A stretch of 64,000 nucleotides of DNA from Croceicoccus sediminis (GTDB taxonomy: Bacteria; Pseudomonadota; Alphaproteobacteria; Sphingomonadales; Sphingomonadaceae): assembly GCF_007570835.1 (NCBI RefSeq), contig NZ_SUNC01000001.1, positions 868,001 to 932,000 of the forward strand, given 5' to 3'. Below, piece by piece: positions 45,042-53,158 of this stretch. The position numbers were made by a program, and so were the translations under genes. Positions within the stretch are counted from its first letter, which is position 1. The number at the start of each line of letters is the position of its first letter. A model generated the notes under the pieces. The model did not search any database. It saw only the letters and a program-made list of their open reading frames with translations, and was not told the DNA's origin.

Positions 45042-45380
45042 CTAGAGCGCGGTGTCGCCGGTTTCGCCGGTGCGGATACGCACAGCCGAAGCCAGGTCGA
45101 GCACGAATACCTTGCCGTCGCCGATAGCGTCGGAATTGGCCGTTCCCTGGATCGTTTCGACGATCTGGAGGGCGAGCGCGTCCGAGGTGGCGATCTCGAT
45201 CTTCACCTTGGGCACCATGTTCACCGAGTATTCGGCGCCGCGATAGATTTCCGTCTGGCCCTTCTGACGACCGAAGCCCTTGACCTCGGAAACCGTCATA
45301 CCGGCCACGCCAAGCGATCCGAGCGCTTCGCGTACTTCCTCAAGCTTGTGCGGCTTGATGATGGCGATGATATATTTCAT
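45042..45380 (-). CDS. glnK: PII nitrogen regulator, copy 2
   Basis: A 112-aa PII trimer subunit that binds ATP, ADP and 2-oxoglutarate and plugs AmtB when nitrogen is plentiful. Family marks are MKYIIAIIKPHKLEEVREAL, VKGFGRQKGQTEIYRGAEY with the uridylylated Tyr51, and the C-terminal GKVFVLDLASAVRIRTGETG. AGGAGGGG lies before the ATG. It pairs with the following amtB. The region upstream contains only a spacing-altered sigma-54-like site. Confidence 0.96.
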   Translation of the reverse strand: MKYIIAIIKPHKLEEVREALGSLGVAGMTVSEVKGFGRQKGQTEIYRGAEYSVNMVPKVKIEIATSDALALQIVETIQGTANSDAIGDGKVFVLDLASAVRIRTGETGDTAL

Positions 45381-45490
45381 CGAAATTGCCCCTCCTGTTG
45401 CAATTTCCGGCAAGCTGCCGGGCGGAACACTGATGCATGACTTTTGCCAATAGGCAAGCGGCCCGTGCCGATTTCGCTGCATTGCATCAT

Positions 45491-45526
45491 AAAAAAGGGT
45501 CGGAAAGCGGCTGGCTTTCCGACCCT
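45491..45526 (-). terminator. Intrinsic terminator of the first glnK-amtB module
   Basis: Read on the minus strand: a perfect 13-bp stem (arms 45496-45508 and 45514-45526, AGGGTCGGAAAGC type) with a 5-base loop, followed by a run of T (45496-45491). It is about 90 bases downstream of the amtB copy 1 stop and separates the two modules. Confidence 0.85.
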
Positions 45527-45557
45527 AGAAGTTACGTTCGCAGGAGGAACGTTGTTA

Positions 45558-45598
45558 TTGGCGGGGTGGGGAGAGGAGAGGAGGAACCACCCCGCCAA
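45558..45598. repeat. Stable hairpin downstream of amtB copy 1
   Basis: A perfect 12-bp inverted repeat TTGGCGGGGTGG / CCACCCCGCCAA with a 17-base purine-rich (GGAGAGGAGAG) loop on the + strand. No T-run follows on the minus strand, so it may be an mRNA 3' stabiliser placed ahead of the true terminator. Confidence 0.6.
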
Positions 45599-45617
45599 AA
45601 CATGTGTTCGAAAATCG

Positions 45618-46949
45618 TCAGCCGTTGACGAATTCCGGGTAGGCTTCGACGCCGACCTCGACCTTGTCCAGACCGAGCAGTTCTTCTTCGGCGGTCGGGC
45701 GCAGACCCATGACCAGCTTCAGGATGAACCACACGATACCGGCAGCGATCGAGACGAAGACGCCCGTGGCGATAACGCCGGTAAGCTGGGCGATGAACGG
45801 AACGTCACCGTTGGTGAGGCAGACCGCCAGCGTGCCCCAGATACCTGCCATGAGGTGAACCGGGATGGCGCCGACGACGTCGTCGATCTTCAGCTTGTCG
45901 AGCATCGGGACCGCGAAGACCACGATCGCGCCGCCGATACCGCCGATGAGCAGCGCCATCGGGACGGACGGGGTGAGCGGTTCCGCAGTGATCGAGACCA
46001 GGCCAGCCAGTGCGCCGTTGAGCGCCATGGTGACGTCGACCTTCTTGTACATGATCTGCGTCAGGATGATCGCGACGACCACGCCGGCACATGCGGCCAT
46101 GTTGGTGTTCACGAAGATCTTCGACACGTCCGAAACGTCGCCAACGGTGCCCATGGCAAGCTGCGAAGCGCCGTTGAAGCCGAACCAGCCGAGCCACAGG
46201 ATGAACGTACCCAGCGTTGCGAGCGGGATGTTCGTGCCCGGGAAGACGTTGACGCGGCCATCGGGACCATAGCGGCCGGTACGGGCGCCAAGGATGATCG
46301 CACCGACAAGAGCCGCCCAGCCACCGGTCGAGTGGACCAGCGTCGAACCTGCGAAGTCGGAGAAGCCCATCTGGTCAAGGAAGCCACCGCCCCATTCCCA
46401 GGAAACGACGGTCGGGTAGATCACGCCGGTCAGGATCACGGTGAAGATCAGGAACGGCCAGAGCTTGATGCGTTCAGCCAGCGTACCCGAAACGATCGAG
46501 GCCGTGGTGGCGCAGAAAACCATCTGGAAGAACCAGTCCGAAGCAACCGAGTAGCCGGTGTCCACGTCGGCTTCACCAACGCCCTGCATGGCGTAGGGGA
46601 TCGAACCGAACGAGAAGTAGCCGTTGAAGTCGCCCGGATAGGCGATGCCGTAACCGATGATCCAGAACATGATGCCCGCGATCGAGTAGAGCGCGATGTT
46701 CTTGAGGCACTGCATCGAGACGTTCTTCGAACGCACGAGGCCGGCTTCGAGCATGGCGAAGCCGGCGGCCATCCACATGACGAGGAAGCCGCCGATGAGG
46801 AACAGGAGGGTGTTGAGGATGTAGGCAGTGCCGCCGCCGACCATTTCGGCAGCCGGTACGGCCTCTTCCTGTGCGAAAGCCGCGACGGGCGCGACCAGGG
46901 CAGCAGCAGCAACCGCGCGCATGCCCCATTTGATGGTGTTACGATCCAT
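45618..46949 (-). CDS. amtB: Ammonium transporter, copy 1
   Basis: A 443-aa Amt-family channel with a signal peptide (MDRNTIKWGMRAVAAAALV...AFAQEE) and eleven hydrophobic helices. Motifs include FAMLEAGLVRSKNVSMQCLKN, DFAGSTLVHSTGGWAALVGA with the first pore His, NGALAGLVSITAE and GAIPVHLMAGIWGTLAV with the second pore His. It is closest to the AmtB type found directly behind glnK. AAGGGGAAT precedes the ATG. It sits 17 bases after glnK copy 1 and shares its sigma-54 promoter. Confidence 0.96.
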   Translation of the reverse strand: MDRNTIKWGMRAVAAAALVAPVAAFAQEEAVPAAEMVGGGTAYILNTLLFLIGGFLVMWMAAGFAMLEAGLVRSKNVSMQCLKNIALYSIAGIMFWIIGYGIAYPGDFNGYFSFGSIPYAMQGVGEADVDTGYSVASDWFFQMVFCATTASIVSGTLAERIKLWPFLIFTVILTGVIYPTVVSWEWGGGFLDQMGFSDFAGSTLVHSTGGWAALVGAIILGARTGRYGPDGRVNVFPGTNIPLATLGTFILWLGWFGFNGASQLAMGTVGDVSDVSKIFVNTNMAACAGVVVAIILTQIMYKKVDVTMALNGALAGLVSITAEPLTPSVPMALLIGGIGGAIVVFAVPMLDKLKIDDVVGAIPVHLMAGIWGTLAVCLTNGDVPFIAQLTGVIATGVFVSIAAGIVWFILKLVMGLRPTAEEELLGLDKVEVGVEAYPEFVNG

Positions 46950-46966
46950 TGGGATTCCCCTTCGTA

Positions 46967-47305
46967 TCAAAGCGCGGTGTCGCCGGATTCGCCGGTACGG
47001 ATACGCACGGCGCTGGCAAGGTCGAGCACGAAGATCTTGCCATCACCGATGGCCTCGGTGCTGGCGGTCTGCTGGATGGATTCGATGATCTGCGGCGCAA
47101 GCGCGTCGCTTGCGGCGATCTCGATCTTCACCTTGGGCAGCATGTTCGTGGAATATTCCGCACCGCGGTAGATCTCGGTCTGCCCCTTCTGACGTCCGAA
47201 ACCCTTAACCTCGGTAACCGTCATCCCTGCGACGCCCAGCGAGCCAAGTGCCTCGCGTACTTCGTCCAGTTTGAACGGCTTGATGATGGCGATGATGAAT
47301 TTCAT
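46967..47305 (-). CDS. glnK: PII nitrogen regulator, copy 1
   Basis: A 112-aa PII protein (MKFIIAIIKPFKLDEVREAL, GQTEIYRGAEY with Tyr51, VLDLASAVRIRTGESGDTAL). It is roughly 85-90% alike to copy 2 by eye, differing mainly by conservative changes. It leads the first glnK-amtB pair and has a sigma-54 promoter about 50 bases upstream, so it is the nitrogen-regulated member. Confidence 0.96.
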   Translation of the reverse strand: MKFIIAIIKPFKLDEVREALGSLGVAGMTVTEVKGFGRQKGQTEIYRGAEYSTNMLPKVKIEIAASDALAPQIIESIQQTASTEAIGDGKIFVLDLASAVRIRTGESGDTAL

Positions 47306-47353
47306 CTCAGCCCCCTTGTTGCCTGCCGGCCCGTCTGCCGGTGCCAGCTGTTC

Positions 47354-47369
47354 TGCAAGGTGCGTGCCA
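47354..47369 (-). promoter_or_regulatory. Sigma-54 promoter of the first glnK-amtB module
   Basis: On the minus strand TGGCACG (47369-47363), four bases, then TTGCA (47358-47354): a perfect match to the -24/-12 consensus TGGCACGN4TTGCW. It lies 49 bases before the glnK copy 1 start, predicting NtrC-dependent expression in low nitrogen. Confidence 0.9.
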
Positions 47370-47492
47370 ATTTGCCGAGGACGCGAAAACCGGCGGTTGT
47401 GCGCCGTTTCTACGAGGTAACGTTCCGTTCACATTTGCGCACGGATTCCGTGCATGCGAAGAAACATGCCCATTTTTTGTGCAGGTGCGCGC

Positions 47493-48191
47493 TCAGGCTT
47501 TGAGCGAAAGCGTCGCCCATACGGGAAGGTGATCCGATGCACGCGAAGCCAATAGGCTGTGATGCACGCCGCTGTCGACCATGTCCCATTGGTGGCTGGC
47601 GAAGATACGGTCGAGCCGCGCCAGCGGGCGACGCGTAGGGAAGCTGGGCCCGCAGTCGGGGGAATGCCAACGGTCGCGGAACAGGCGCAGCATCCCGCCG
47701 GTGCTGGACCATTCGTTGGTATCGCCCATGACGACCGTGGGGCAGTCGTGCTCGCAATCGTCGAGATGCGCGAGAACCGCCTCGACCTGGTGGCGGCGGC
47801 GGAATCCGGAAAGGTCGAGATGCATGCCGATGGCGCGCACGCGCTTGCCGCCAAATTCGATGTCTACACGGACGGCCCCGCGCGGCTCCAGAGTGGGCAG
47901 GATCAGCGGATCGGTCTCAACCACGCTGATGTCCTTCTTCAGCAGGAACGTATTGCCGTGCCAGCCGAGGCTGCCGGGCCGGATGCCCAGCGATATCGGG
48001 CGGTAGGGCGAATCCTCGATCCGCGCCCGTGGCAGCACGCTTTCGCGCCGGCCGAAGCGCCGGTCGCATTCCTGCAAGGCGACCACGTCGGCATCGATTT
48101 CGTGAAGGACCGAGAGGATGCGATCGGGATCGCGCTTGCGGTCGAGGCCGACGGCCTTGTGGATGTTGTAGCTGGCAAACTTGAGCTTCAT
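47493..48191 (-). CDS. Endonuclease/exonuclease/phosphatase family protein
   Basis: A 232-aa metal-dependent phosphoesterase-fold protein. FASYNIHKAVGLDRKRDP gives the N-terminal Asn, DVVALQECDRRFG the catalytic Glu, MGDTNEWSSTGG the Asp/Asn pair, and ASDHLPVWATL the closing D-H. This subgroup (cytoplasmic, about 230 aa) may hydrolyse DNA ends, phospholipids or other phosphodiesters; the substrate is unknown. The start ATG follows AGCAGGGTC. A hairpin terminator lies just upstream. Confidence 0.88.
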   Translation of the reverse strand: MKLKFASYNIHKAVGLDRKRDPDRILSVLHEIDADVVALQECDRRFGRRESVLPRARIEDSPYRPISLGIRPGSLGWHGNTFLLKKDISVVETDPLILPTLEPRGAVRVDIEFGGKRVRAIGMHLDLSGFRRRHQVEAVLAHLDDCEHDCPTVVMGDTNEWSSTGGMLRLFRDRWHSPDCGPSFPTRRPLARLDRIFASHQWDMVDSGVHHSLLASRASDHLPVWATLSLKA

Positions 48192-48208
48192 GACCCTGCT
48201 AACGATCG

Positions 48209-48244
48209 AAAAAGGCTTCGGGTTCATTCGCCCCGAAGCCTTTT
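48209..48244. terminator. Bidirectional terminator at the end of the catabolic island
   Basis: A perfect 13-bp stem AAAAGGCTTCGGG / CCCGAAGCCTTTT with a 9-base loop and T-runs on both strands. It ends the minus-strand ThuA/Rieske transcript (stop at 48297) and separates it from the phosphoesterase gene. Confidence 0.88.
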
Positions 48245-48296
48245 CACCTAGCAGCCCTGAAAGGCCGCTGCCAGCAATGTACGGGCAGCCCGCCGC

Positions 48297-49091
48297 TCAA
48301 TCGCGGCGCTTGATCCAGCCGATGCCCCGGCGCAGCAGGTCGTAATAGACCGGAAGCTCCCAGGCGCAGCGGTCGACCGTGGGCCACCATTCGGCCAGCG
48401 GTTGCAGATCGTAATGCCCGCGGCAGTGACCCAGCGTGTTGTAAAGGACCGCGCCCTTGCCGCGCTGCTTGATGTACATGACCGGGTGTACGCCCGGTGC
48501 ATCGGCGGCCTCGGCAAAGCCGGTGCCTTCCTCGGTGCATTCGGTTTCCAGAAGGACATGCAGGTCGCCGTGCGTTTCGAGGTGGTAGAGCTCGTCCGTC
48601 GTCTCGAATGCCTCCACCCCGGTGACGAGTTCGTGATCCGGGTCCGCCACCGTCACGGTGTAGGGCGCGATGGGCGGGTGCGTGATGAACTGGCTGCCCA
48701 GCACTTCCATGAAGATCTGTGCCTCACGCGGGGCGTGGAACAGGCCGTCGTCCATCAGCTTCAGGATCGAATTCGTGCCGTGCAGCGCGTACCAGCGTCC
48801 GCCCGCCTCGATCCAGTCGCGCAGCGTTTCCTGCGCCGCGTCCGACGGCTTCACGTTGCAGGTATAGCTGATGAGGATGTCGGCTTCGCGGATGGCTTCG
48901 ACGTTTTCGAAGTCCTCGAACACGCGAGTGCGAACGCGGGGATCTTCGGCCAGCAGCTTCAGCAGTTCCAGCCGCGCGAAATCGATGTCATGCCAGACCC
49001 CGCCCGCGATCAGCACGCAGTCGATCCGCGCGGGGTGGTCCTTCGCGGTGCAATCGGCGAGCGGGTCGGCCCCGTGGTCGATCTTCTCCAT
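48297..49091 (-). CDS. ThuA-like (trehalose-utilisation family) protein
   Basis: A 264-aa member of the ThuA/DUF1083 family, a class-I glutamine-amidotransferase-like fold of uncertain activity. It shows DCVLIAGGVWHDIDFARL, ADILISYTCNVKPSDAAQETL, RWYALHGTNSILKL, FITHPPIAPYTVTVADPDHELVTG and GKGAVLYNTLGHCRGHYD. Family members occur with sugar or polyol oxidation genes; here it is coupled to a Rieske oxygenase by TGATG, so it probably acts on that oxygenase's product or in its regulation. No signal peptide is present. Confidence 0.85.
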   Translation of the reverse strand: MEKIDHGADPLADCTAKDHPARIDCVLIAGGVWHDIDFARLELLKLLAEDPRVRTRVFEDFENVEAIREADILISYTCNVKPSDAAQETLRDWIEAGGRWYALHGTNSILKLMDDGLFHAPREAQIFMEVLGSQFITHPPIAPYTVTVADPDHELVTGVEAFETTDELYHLETHGDLHVLLETECTEEGTGFAEAADAPGVHPVMYIKQRGKGAVLYNTLGHCRGHYDLQPLAEWWPTVDRCAWELPVYYDLLRRGIGWIKRRD

Positions 49092-50509
49092 CAGGCCTTG
49101 AACCCTCCAAGTTCGCCGTTGATGTACTTCATCATCGTATCCTGGAACTGGCGAATGCGAATTTCCTGGTAATTGCCCAGCTGGACCTCACCGGTCTTCG
49201 ATGCGTGGAGACCTTCCTGCACATAAGGCAGGTTGTCCATGTCCTGTTCGAAGACGTCGGCCAAAATGCCCAGTTCCGGCGCCTCGGTCCACTTCTGGTC
49301 CAGCGTCAGGAACTTGCGCGGTGCGGCGGCGGGCTTGGGATCGCCCTTCTTGACGCGGGCAAGAATGCGCACGTCCATCACGCTGGTGTCGGGCGTCGAA
49401 CCGGGGAACCAGCTGTAGACGATATTGGGCATGAAACCGCCCCACGGCCCGAAGTTGGGAAAGACGTTGTAGACCAGCGCGTCGAGCACTTCGGCATCGG
49501 TTGCATCGGAATGGTCGTAGCCGGTCGTCTGGGTATAGACCTCGCGCATCTTGTCGCCCAGCGCCTCGCGCGCGGTCTTGCCTTCGGGAACGGCGATGGC
49601 CATCGGATCGCCGTCGCTTTCATAATTGTCGGAAGAGCGGCCGTTGTACTTGATGAACTCGTCGACGATCCACTGCTCGCCCTGCCCTTCCTGGATATGC
49701 GGGCTCATGATGCCGAAGGGCACCAGGTTCACGTTGATGTTGTCGCCCCACGTCCGGTAGGCGGCATTGGAATCGCCCGTGAACGGCAGCAGCTGCGGGT
49801 GCGTGACGATCGTGTGCCAGGCCTCCATGAACGCTTCCATCACGACCTTCCAGTTGGCCGGGACTTCCTTTGCGACGTGCAGAACGGTCGCGCACTCGTC
49901 ATGGCGCCAGCGCTTGAAGTGATCGGGCAGCGGGGCGAGAAATTCCTCAAGGCTCGGCCCGCCCTTTTCCTCGCGCAGGAAGACATAACCCTGCCACGTG
50001 GCCACTTCGGCATCGGGCAGGTCCATGTTCTTGTTCTGCAGGTGGGGGAAATCCCACTGGCACGGCGCGTGGTTGAACGACCCGTCCTTGTTCCAGGTAA
50101 AGGCGTGGAACGGGCAGGTGAACTTGTCCGCCGAACCGTCTTCGGTGCGCAGTTTGCGCCCGCGGTGAAGGCAGACATTGTGCATCGCACGGATCGAGCC
50201 GTCATCCTGGCGAACGACGAGATAGCTGCGACCGGCATTTTCATAGACGACGAAATCGCCCGGCTCGTTCAGCTCTTCCTCGCGCGCGCAGAACTGCCAG
50301 ACGTATGGCCACATGCGTTCGCGCTCCAGCCGGGCGAATTCCTCGGTCGTGTAACGCTCTGCCGGGATCGGGTCGGACCCGCGATACTGGTATGCGTCTT
50401 CGGTCAGGATATCGGGTGCAGGGCGTGAATCGCGTTCCATCAGCTCGTTCCAGCTGATGCCTTCGCTGCGGTCCTCGCCGAACTTTTCCGTGACGTCGAT
50501 GTCGGACAT
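49091..50509 (-). CDS. Rieske non-haem-iron oxygenase alpha subunit (RO1)
   Basis: A 472-aa ring-hydroxylating-type oxygenase large subunit. The Rieske [2Fe-2S] ligands are in VCLHRGRKL and TCPFHAFTW (C-x-H and C-x-x-H). The mononuclear-iron site is NWKVVMEAFMEAWHTIVTH, where the usual bridging Asp of the D-N-x-x-E motif is replaced by Glu/Ala-rich residues. No ferredoxin or reductase gene is in the window, so it borrows electrons from elsewhere. It is divergent from the SDR operon and coupled to the ThuA gene. Confidence 0.92.
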   Translation of the reverse strand: MSDIDVTEKFGEDRSEGISWNELMERDSRPAPDILTEDAYQYRGSDPIPAERYTTEEFARLERERMWPYVWQFCAREEELNEPGDFVVYENAGRSYLVVRQDDGSIRAMHNVCLHRGRKLRTEDGSADKFTCPFHAFTWNKDGSFNHAPCQWDFPHLQNKNMDLPDAEVATWQGYVFLREEKGGPSLEEFLAPLPDHFKRWRHDECATVLHVAKEVPANWKVVMEAFMEAWHTIVTHPQLLPFTGDSNAAYRTWGDNINVNLVPFGIMSPHIQEGQGEQWIVDEFIKYNGRSSDNYESDGDPMAIAVPEGKTAREALGDKMREVYTQTTGYDHSDATDAEVLDALVYNVFPNFGPWGGFMPNIVYSWFPGSTPDTSVMDVRILARVKKGDPKPAAAPRKFLTLDQKWTEAPELGILADVFEQDMDNLPYVQEGLHASKTGEVQLGNYQEIRIRQFQDTMMKYINGELGGFKA

Positions 50510-50666
50510 GCCTTCGATCCTCTAGATTCTTGTTCGCCGGACGAAATCTCCGGCATTTGCCTTACATTGGCCATTGGCAAGGCATGCGTCACCTTGCCGA
50601 AGTCATAGGTTGCCATTCGCCACCAGTCCGCCAAATCTGGAAGCAGGATAAGATTGGAGCAGGATA
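50510..50666. promoter_or_regulatory. Divergent control region between RO1 and the SDR operon
   Basis: A 157-base region between divergent start codons. It contains the inverted repeat GGCAAGG-9-CCTTGCC (50576-50598), an ATTTGCC element at about 50554, and AGTCATAGGTTGCC (50601-50614), which resembles elements before the tetR and RO4 genes. These are candidate operators. GGAGCAGGATA precedes the SDR start. Confidence 0.5.
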
Positions 50667-51449
50667 ATGTCCCAGAGGCTTGCAGGCAAAGTGGCGCTCG
50701 TGACGGGCGGCACGGCGGGTATCGGTGCTGGCGCCGTCAGGCGGCTGTCCGCCGATGGCGCCAAGGTCGTCTTCACGGGTTCACGCGAAGAAGTGGCACG
50801 GCCGCTTTGCGAAGAGACCGGCGCGACCTTCTTCTCGCACCGCGTGCAGGACGCCGAGGGGTGGAACGAACTGTCCGCGATGATCCGCAAGGATTTCGGC
50901 CGGCTGGACATCGCCTTTGCCAACGCGGGCACCGAAAAGGGCGATGGCAGCGTTGAGAACATCGATCTCGACAACTGGAACTTCATCATCGACGTCAACC
51001 AGACCGGCGCGATGCTGACGACGCAGCACGCGATCCGCATCATGAAGGACAATCCGGGCGGGCCGACGGGGTCGGTCATCATCAACAGTTCGATGAACGC
51101 GCATCGCGCCATGGGCAACTACATGGGCTATTCGGTCACCAAGGCCGCCGTCGTCGCGCTTGCCAAGTCTGCGGCGAATTACTGCGGGCTTGCCGGATAC
51201 AAGATCCGCGTCAACGCCATCCTGCCCGGCGTGGTCGAAACCGAAATGATCACCGGCATCATGAACGCGCAGGAAGATCCCGCCGCCGCCCGTGCCATGT
51301 ACGAGGGGATGGCTCCCTTGAACCGAATGGCCACGGTTGAGGAAGTCGCCGCGCTGGTGGCCTTCCTCGGGTCCGACGAGGCGGCATTCATCTCCGGCGG
51401 CGAATACACGATCGACGGTGCCACCACGGCCGGGATGTCGGGCGTATGA
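50667..51449 (+). CDS. Short-chain dehydrogenase/reductase (SDR1)
   Basis: A 260-aa classical SDR oxidoreductase. It has the NAD(P) loop VTGGTAGIGAGA, the structural motif FANAGTE (NNAG-like), SSMNAHRAM with the catalytic Ser, and the catalytic YSVTK. The C-terminus is GEYTIDGATTAG, typical of the family. It probably oxidises an alcohol or dihydrodiol made by the oxygenases. It heads a three-SDR operon; its stop overlaps the SDR2 start (ATGA). Confidence 0.92.
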   Translation: MSQRLAGKVALVTGGTAGIGAGAVRRLSADGAKVVFTGSREEVARPLCEETGATFFSHRVQDAEGWNELSAMIRKDFGRLDIAFANAGTEKGDGSVENIDLDNWNFIIDVNQTGAMLTTQHAIRIMKDNPGGPTGSVIINSSMNAHRAMGNYMGYSVTKAAVVALAKSAANYCGLAGYKIRVNAILPGVVETEMITGIMNAQEDPAAARAMYEGMAPLNRMATVEEVAALVAFLGSDEAAFISGGEYTIDGATTAGMSGV

Positions 51450-52252
51450 GCGAGGAACTTTCCGGGCGCGTCGCGCTCGTCACCGGGGGTGTTCGCGGGA
51501 TCGGGCTTGCCGCGGCGCAGAAGCTTGCCGCCAAGGGCGCGAAAGTATGGATCGGCGATCTGACGCCCGAAACCGACGATGCGGTTGCCGCCGCCCTTGA
51601 AACGATCGACGGCGGGGCGGCCTATGTCCACCTCGACGTAACCGAAGAGCAGTCGTGGATCGACGCGATGGCCAGGATCGAGGCGGATGATGGCCGTCTC
51701 GACGTGCTGGTCAACAATGCCGGGATCGACGGCACGGGCCGTATCCAGGACATGAGCCTTGAGCTTTGGCGCAAGGTTCAGGCCGTCAACAACGACGGCG
51801 CGTTCCTGGGCGTGAAGCATGGTTTCAAGCTGCTGGAAAAGAGCGGCAAGGACCGCAAGGGCGGGTCTTCGGTCATCAACGTGAGTTCGGTCATGGGCTT
51901 CGTCGCCTTCCCCGAAAGCGCGGCCTATTGCGCGTCGAAAGGTGCGATCCGGCTTTTCACGAAAGCCTGCGCCGTCGAATTCGCCGCCTATGGCGTTCCG
52001 ATCCGGGCGAACTCGGTCCATCCCGGCTTCGTCCAGACGCCGCTGCTGGACGAAGGGTTTCAGCGCATGGTGACGCGCGGGGTCGCGGAGAAGGCGCAGG
52101 ACCTGAAAGACCAGGTCGCAGCGTCCACGCCGGTCAATCGACTTGCCGAACCGGATGAAATCGCTGCAGCGGTCGCTTTCCTCGCGACCGAAGAAGCAAG
52201 CTACATGACCGGGTCCGAAGTCGTCGTCGACGGCGGCTATCTGGCTCGCTGA
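51446..52252 (+). CDS. Short-chain dehydrogenase/reductase (SDR2)
   Basis: A 268-aa classical SDR. The cofactor loop is VTGGVRGIGLAA, followed by GDL with an Asp that favours NAD, then VNNAGIDGTGR, NVSSVMGFVAF with the catalytic Ser, and YCASKGAIRLF with Tyr/Lys. It ends in SEVVVDGGYLAR. It overlaps SDR1 by four bases. It is only moderately similar to SDR1 and SDR3, so the three probably act on different intermediates. Confidence 0.92.
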   Translation: MSEELSGRVALVTGGVRGIGLAAAQKLAAKGAKVWIGDLTPETDDAVAAALETIDGGAAYVHLDVTEEQSWIDAMARIEADDGRLDVLVNNAGIDGTGRIQDMSLELWRKVQAVNNDGAFLGVKHGFKLLEKSGKDRKGGSSVINVSSVMGFVAFPESAAYCASKGAIRLFTKACAVEFAAYGVPIRANSVHPGFVQTPLLDEGFQRMVTRGVAEKAQDLKDQVAASTPVNRLAEPDEIAAAVAFLATEEASYMTGSEVVVDGGYLAR

Positions 52253-52271
52253 CGTTATAAGGGAGGGGCAA

Positions 52272-53051
52272 ATGACGATTGCACTGGAAAATTGTATCGC
52301 CCTCGTCACCGGGGCGACGGGCGGGATCGGCCGCGAGATCGTGAAAGCCATGAAGGCTGCCGGGGCGACGGTTATCGCCACCGACCTTGGCAAGGGCGGC
52401 GATCACGGCGGGGCGGACCATTATTTCGCGCACGATGTCACGCGCGAGGATGACTGGGACGAAATCGGCGCTTTCATTTCCGAAACCTACGGGCGGCTGG
52501 ACGTGCTGGTAAACAATGCCGGCATTTCGATCGTCACCAAGATCGAGGATACGCCGCTTTCCGAATTCCACCGGGTCAACGCTGTAAACGTCGATGCCGT
52601 GGTGCTCAGCGCACAAGTCCTGCTGCCCCTTCTCAAGGAAGGCGGCAAGGCCCGTGGGGGCGGCGCCTCGATCATCAACTTTTCCAGCGTGGGCGGCCTG
52701 CGCGGTGCGGCCTTCAACGCGGCCTACTGCACCAGCAAGGCGGCTGTGAAGATGTTGAGCAAGTGCATGGGCGCGGAATTCGCGGCGCTGGGCTACAACA
52801 TCCGCGTGAACAGCGTTCACCCCGGCGGGATCGAAACACCGATGCTTCGCGGCATCATGGAACGCTATGTCGAATTGGGCGCGGTGCCCGATGTCGACAC
52901 GGCAGTTTCGGCAACGACCGCTCGTCACCCGATCGGGCGCATGGGCCGACCGGACGAGATGGCAGGCGGTGTCGTGTTCCTGGCATCCGAGGCATCGAGC
53001 TTCATGACCTGCGACGAACTGGTCATGGACGGCGGGTTCAGCCAGGTCTGA
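52272..53051 (+). CDS. Short-chain dehydrogenase/reductase (SDR3)
   Basis: A 259-aa classical SDR: VTGATGGIGREIV cofactor loop, ATDLGKGG (Asp favouring NAD), VNNAGISIVTK, NFSSVGGLRGA with the catalytic Ser, and YCTSKAAVKML with Tyr/Lys. The end DELVMDGGFSQV is typical. Its start follows GGGAGGGGCAA, 19 bases after SDR2. It is the last gene of the operon; large hairpins lie just downstream. Confidence 0.92.
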   Translation: MTIALENCIALVTGATGGIGREIVKAMKAAGATVIATDLGKGGDHGGADHYFAHDVTREDDWDEIGAFISETYGRLDVLVNNAGISIVTKIEDTPLSEFHRVNAVNVDAVVLSAQVLLPLLKEGGKARGGGASIINFSSVGGLRGAAFNAAYCTSKAAVKMLSKCMGAEFAALGYNIRVNSVHPGGIETPMLRGIMERYVELGAVPDVDTAVSATTARHPIGRMGRPDEMAGGVVFLASEASSFMTCDELVMDGGFSQV

Positions 53052-53062
53052 ACCCGTCGCCA

Positions 53063-53151
53063 GGGCGCGAACTCAGGGTTGCGCGCCCCGGCGATCCACT
53101 GGCGGATAAAGTCGACTTGCCGATGGCGCAGCGGTGATGCGCCATCGGCAA
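53063..53151. terminator. Two hairpins in the convergent gap between SDR3 and RO2
   Basis: Hairpin 1: GGGCGCG / CGCGCCC (53063-53069 with 53082-53088). Hairpin 2: a perfect 14-bp stem TTGCCGATGGCGCA / TGCGCCATCGGCAA (53117-53130 with 53138-53151), 7-base loop. Neither has a clear T-run, but the position between converging operons fits transcription termination in both directions. Confidence 0.6.
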
Positions 53152-53158
53152 TCGCGCC

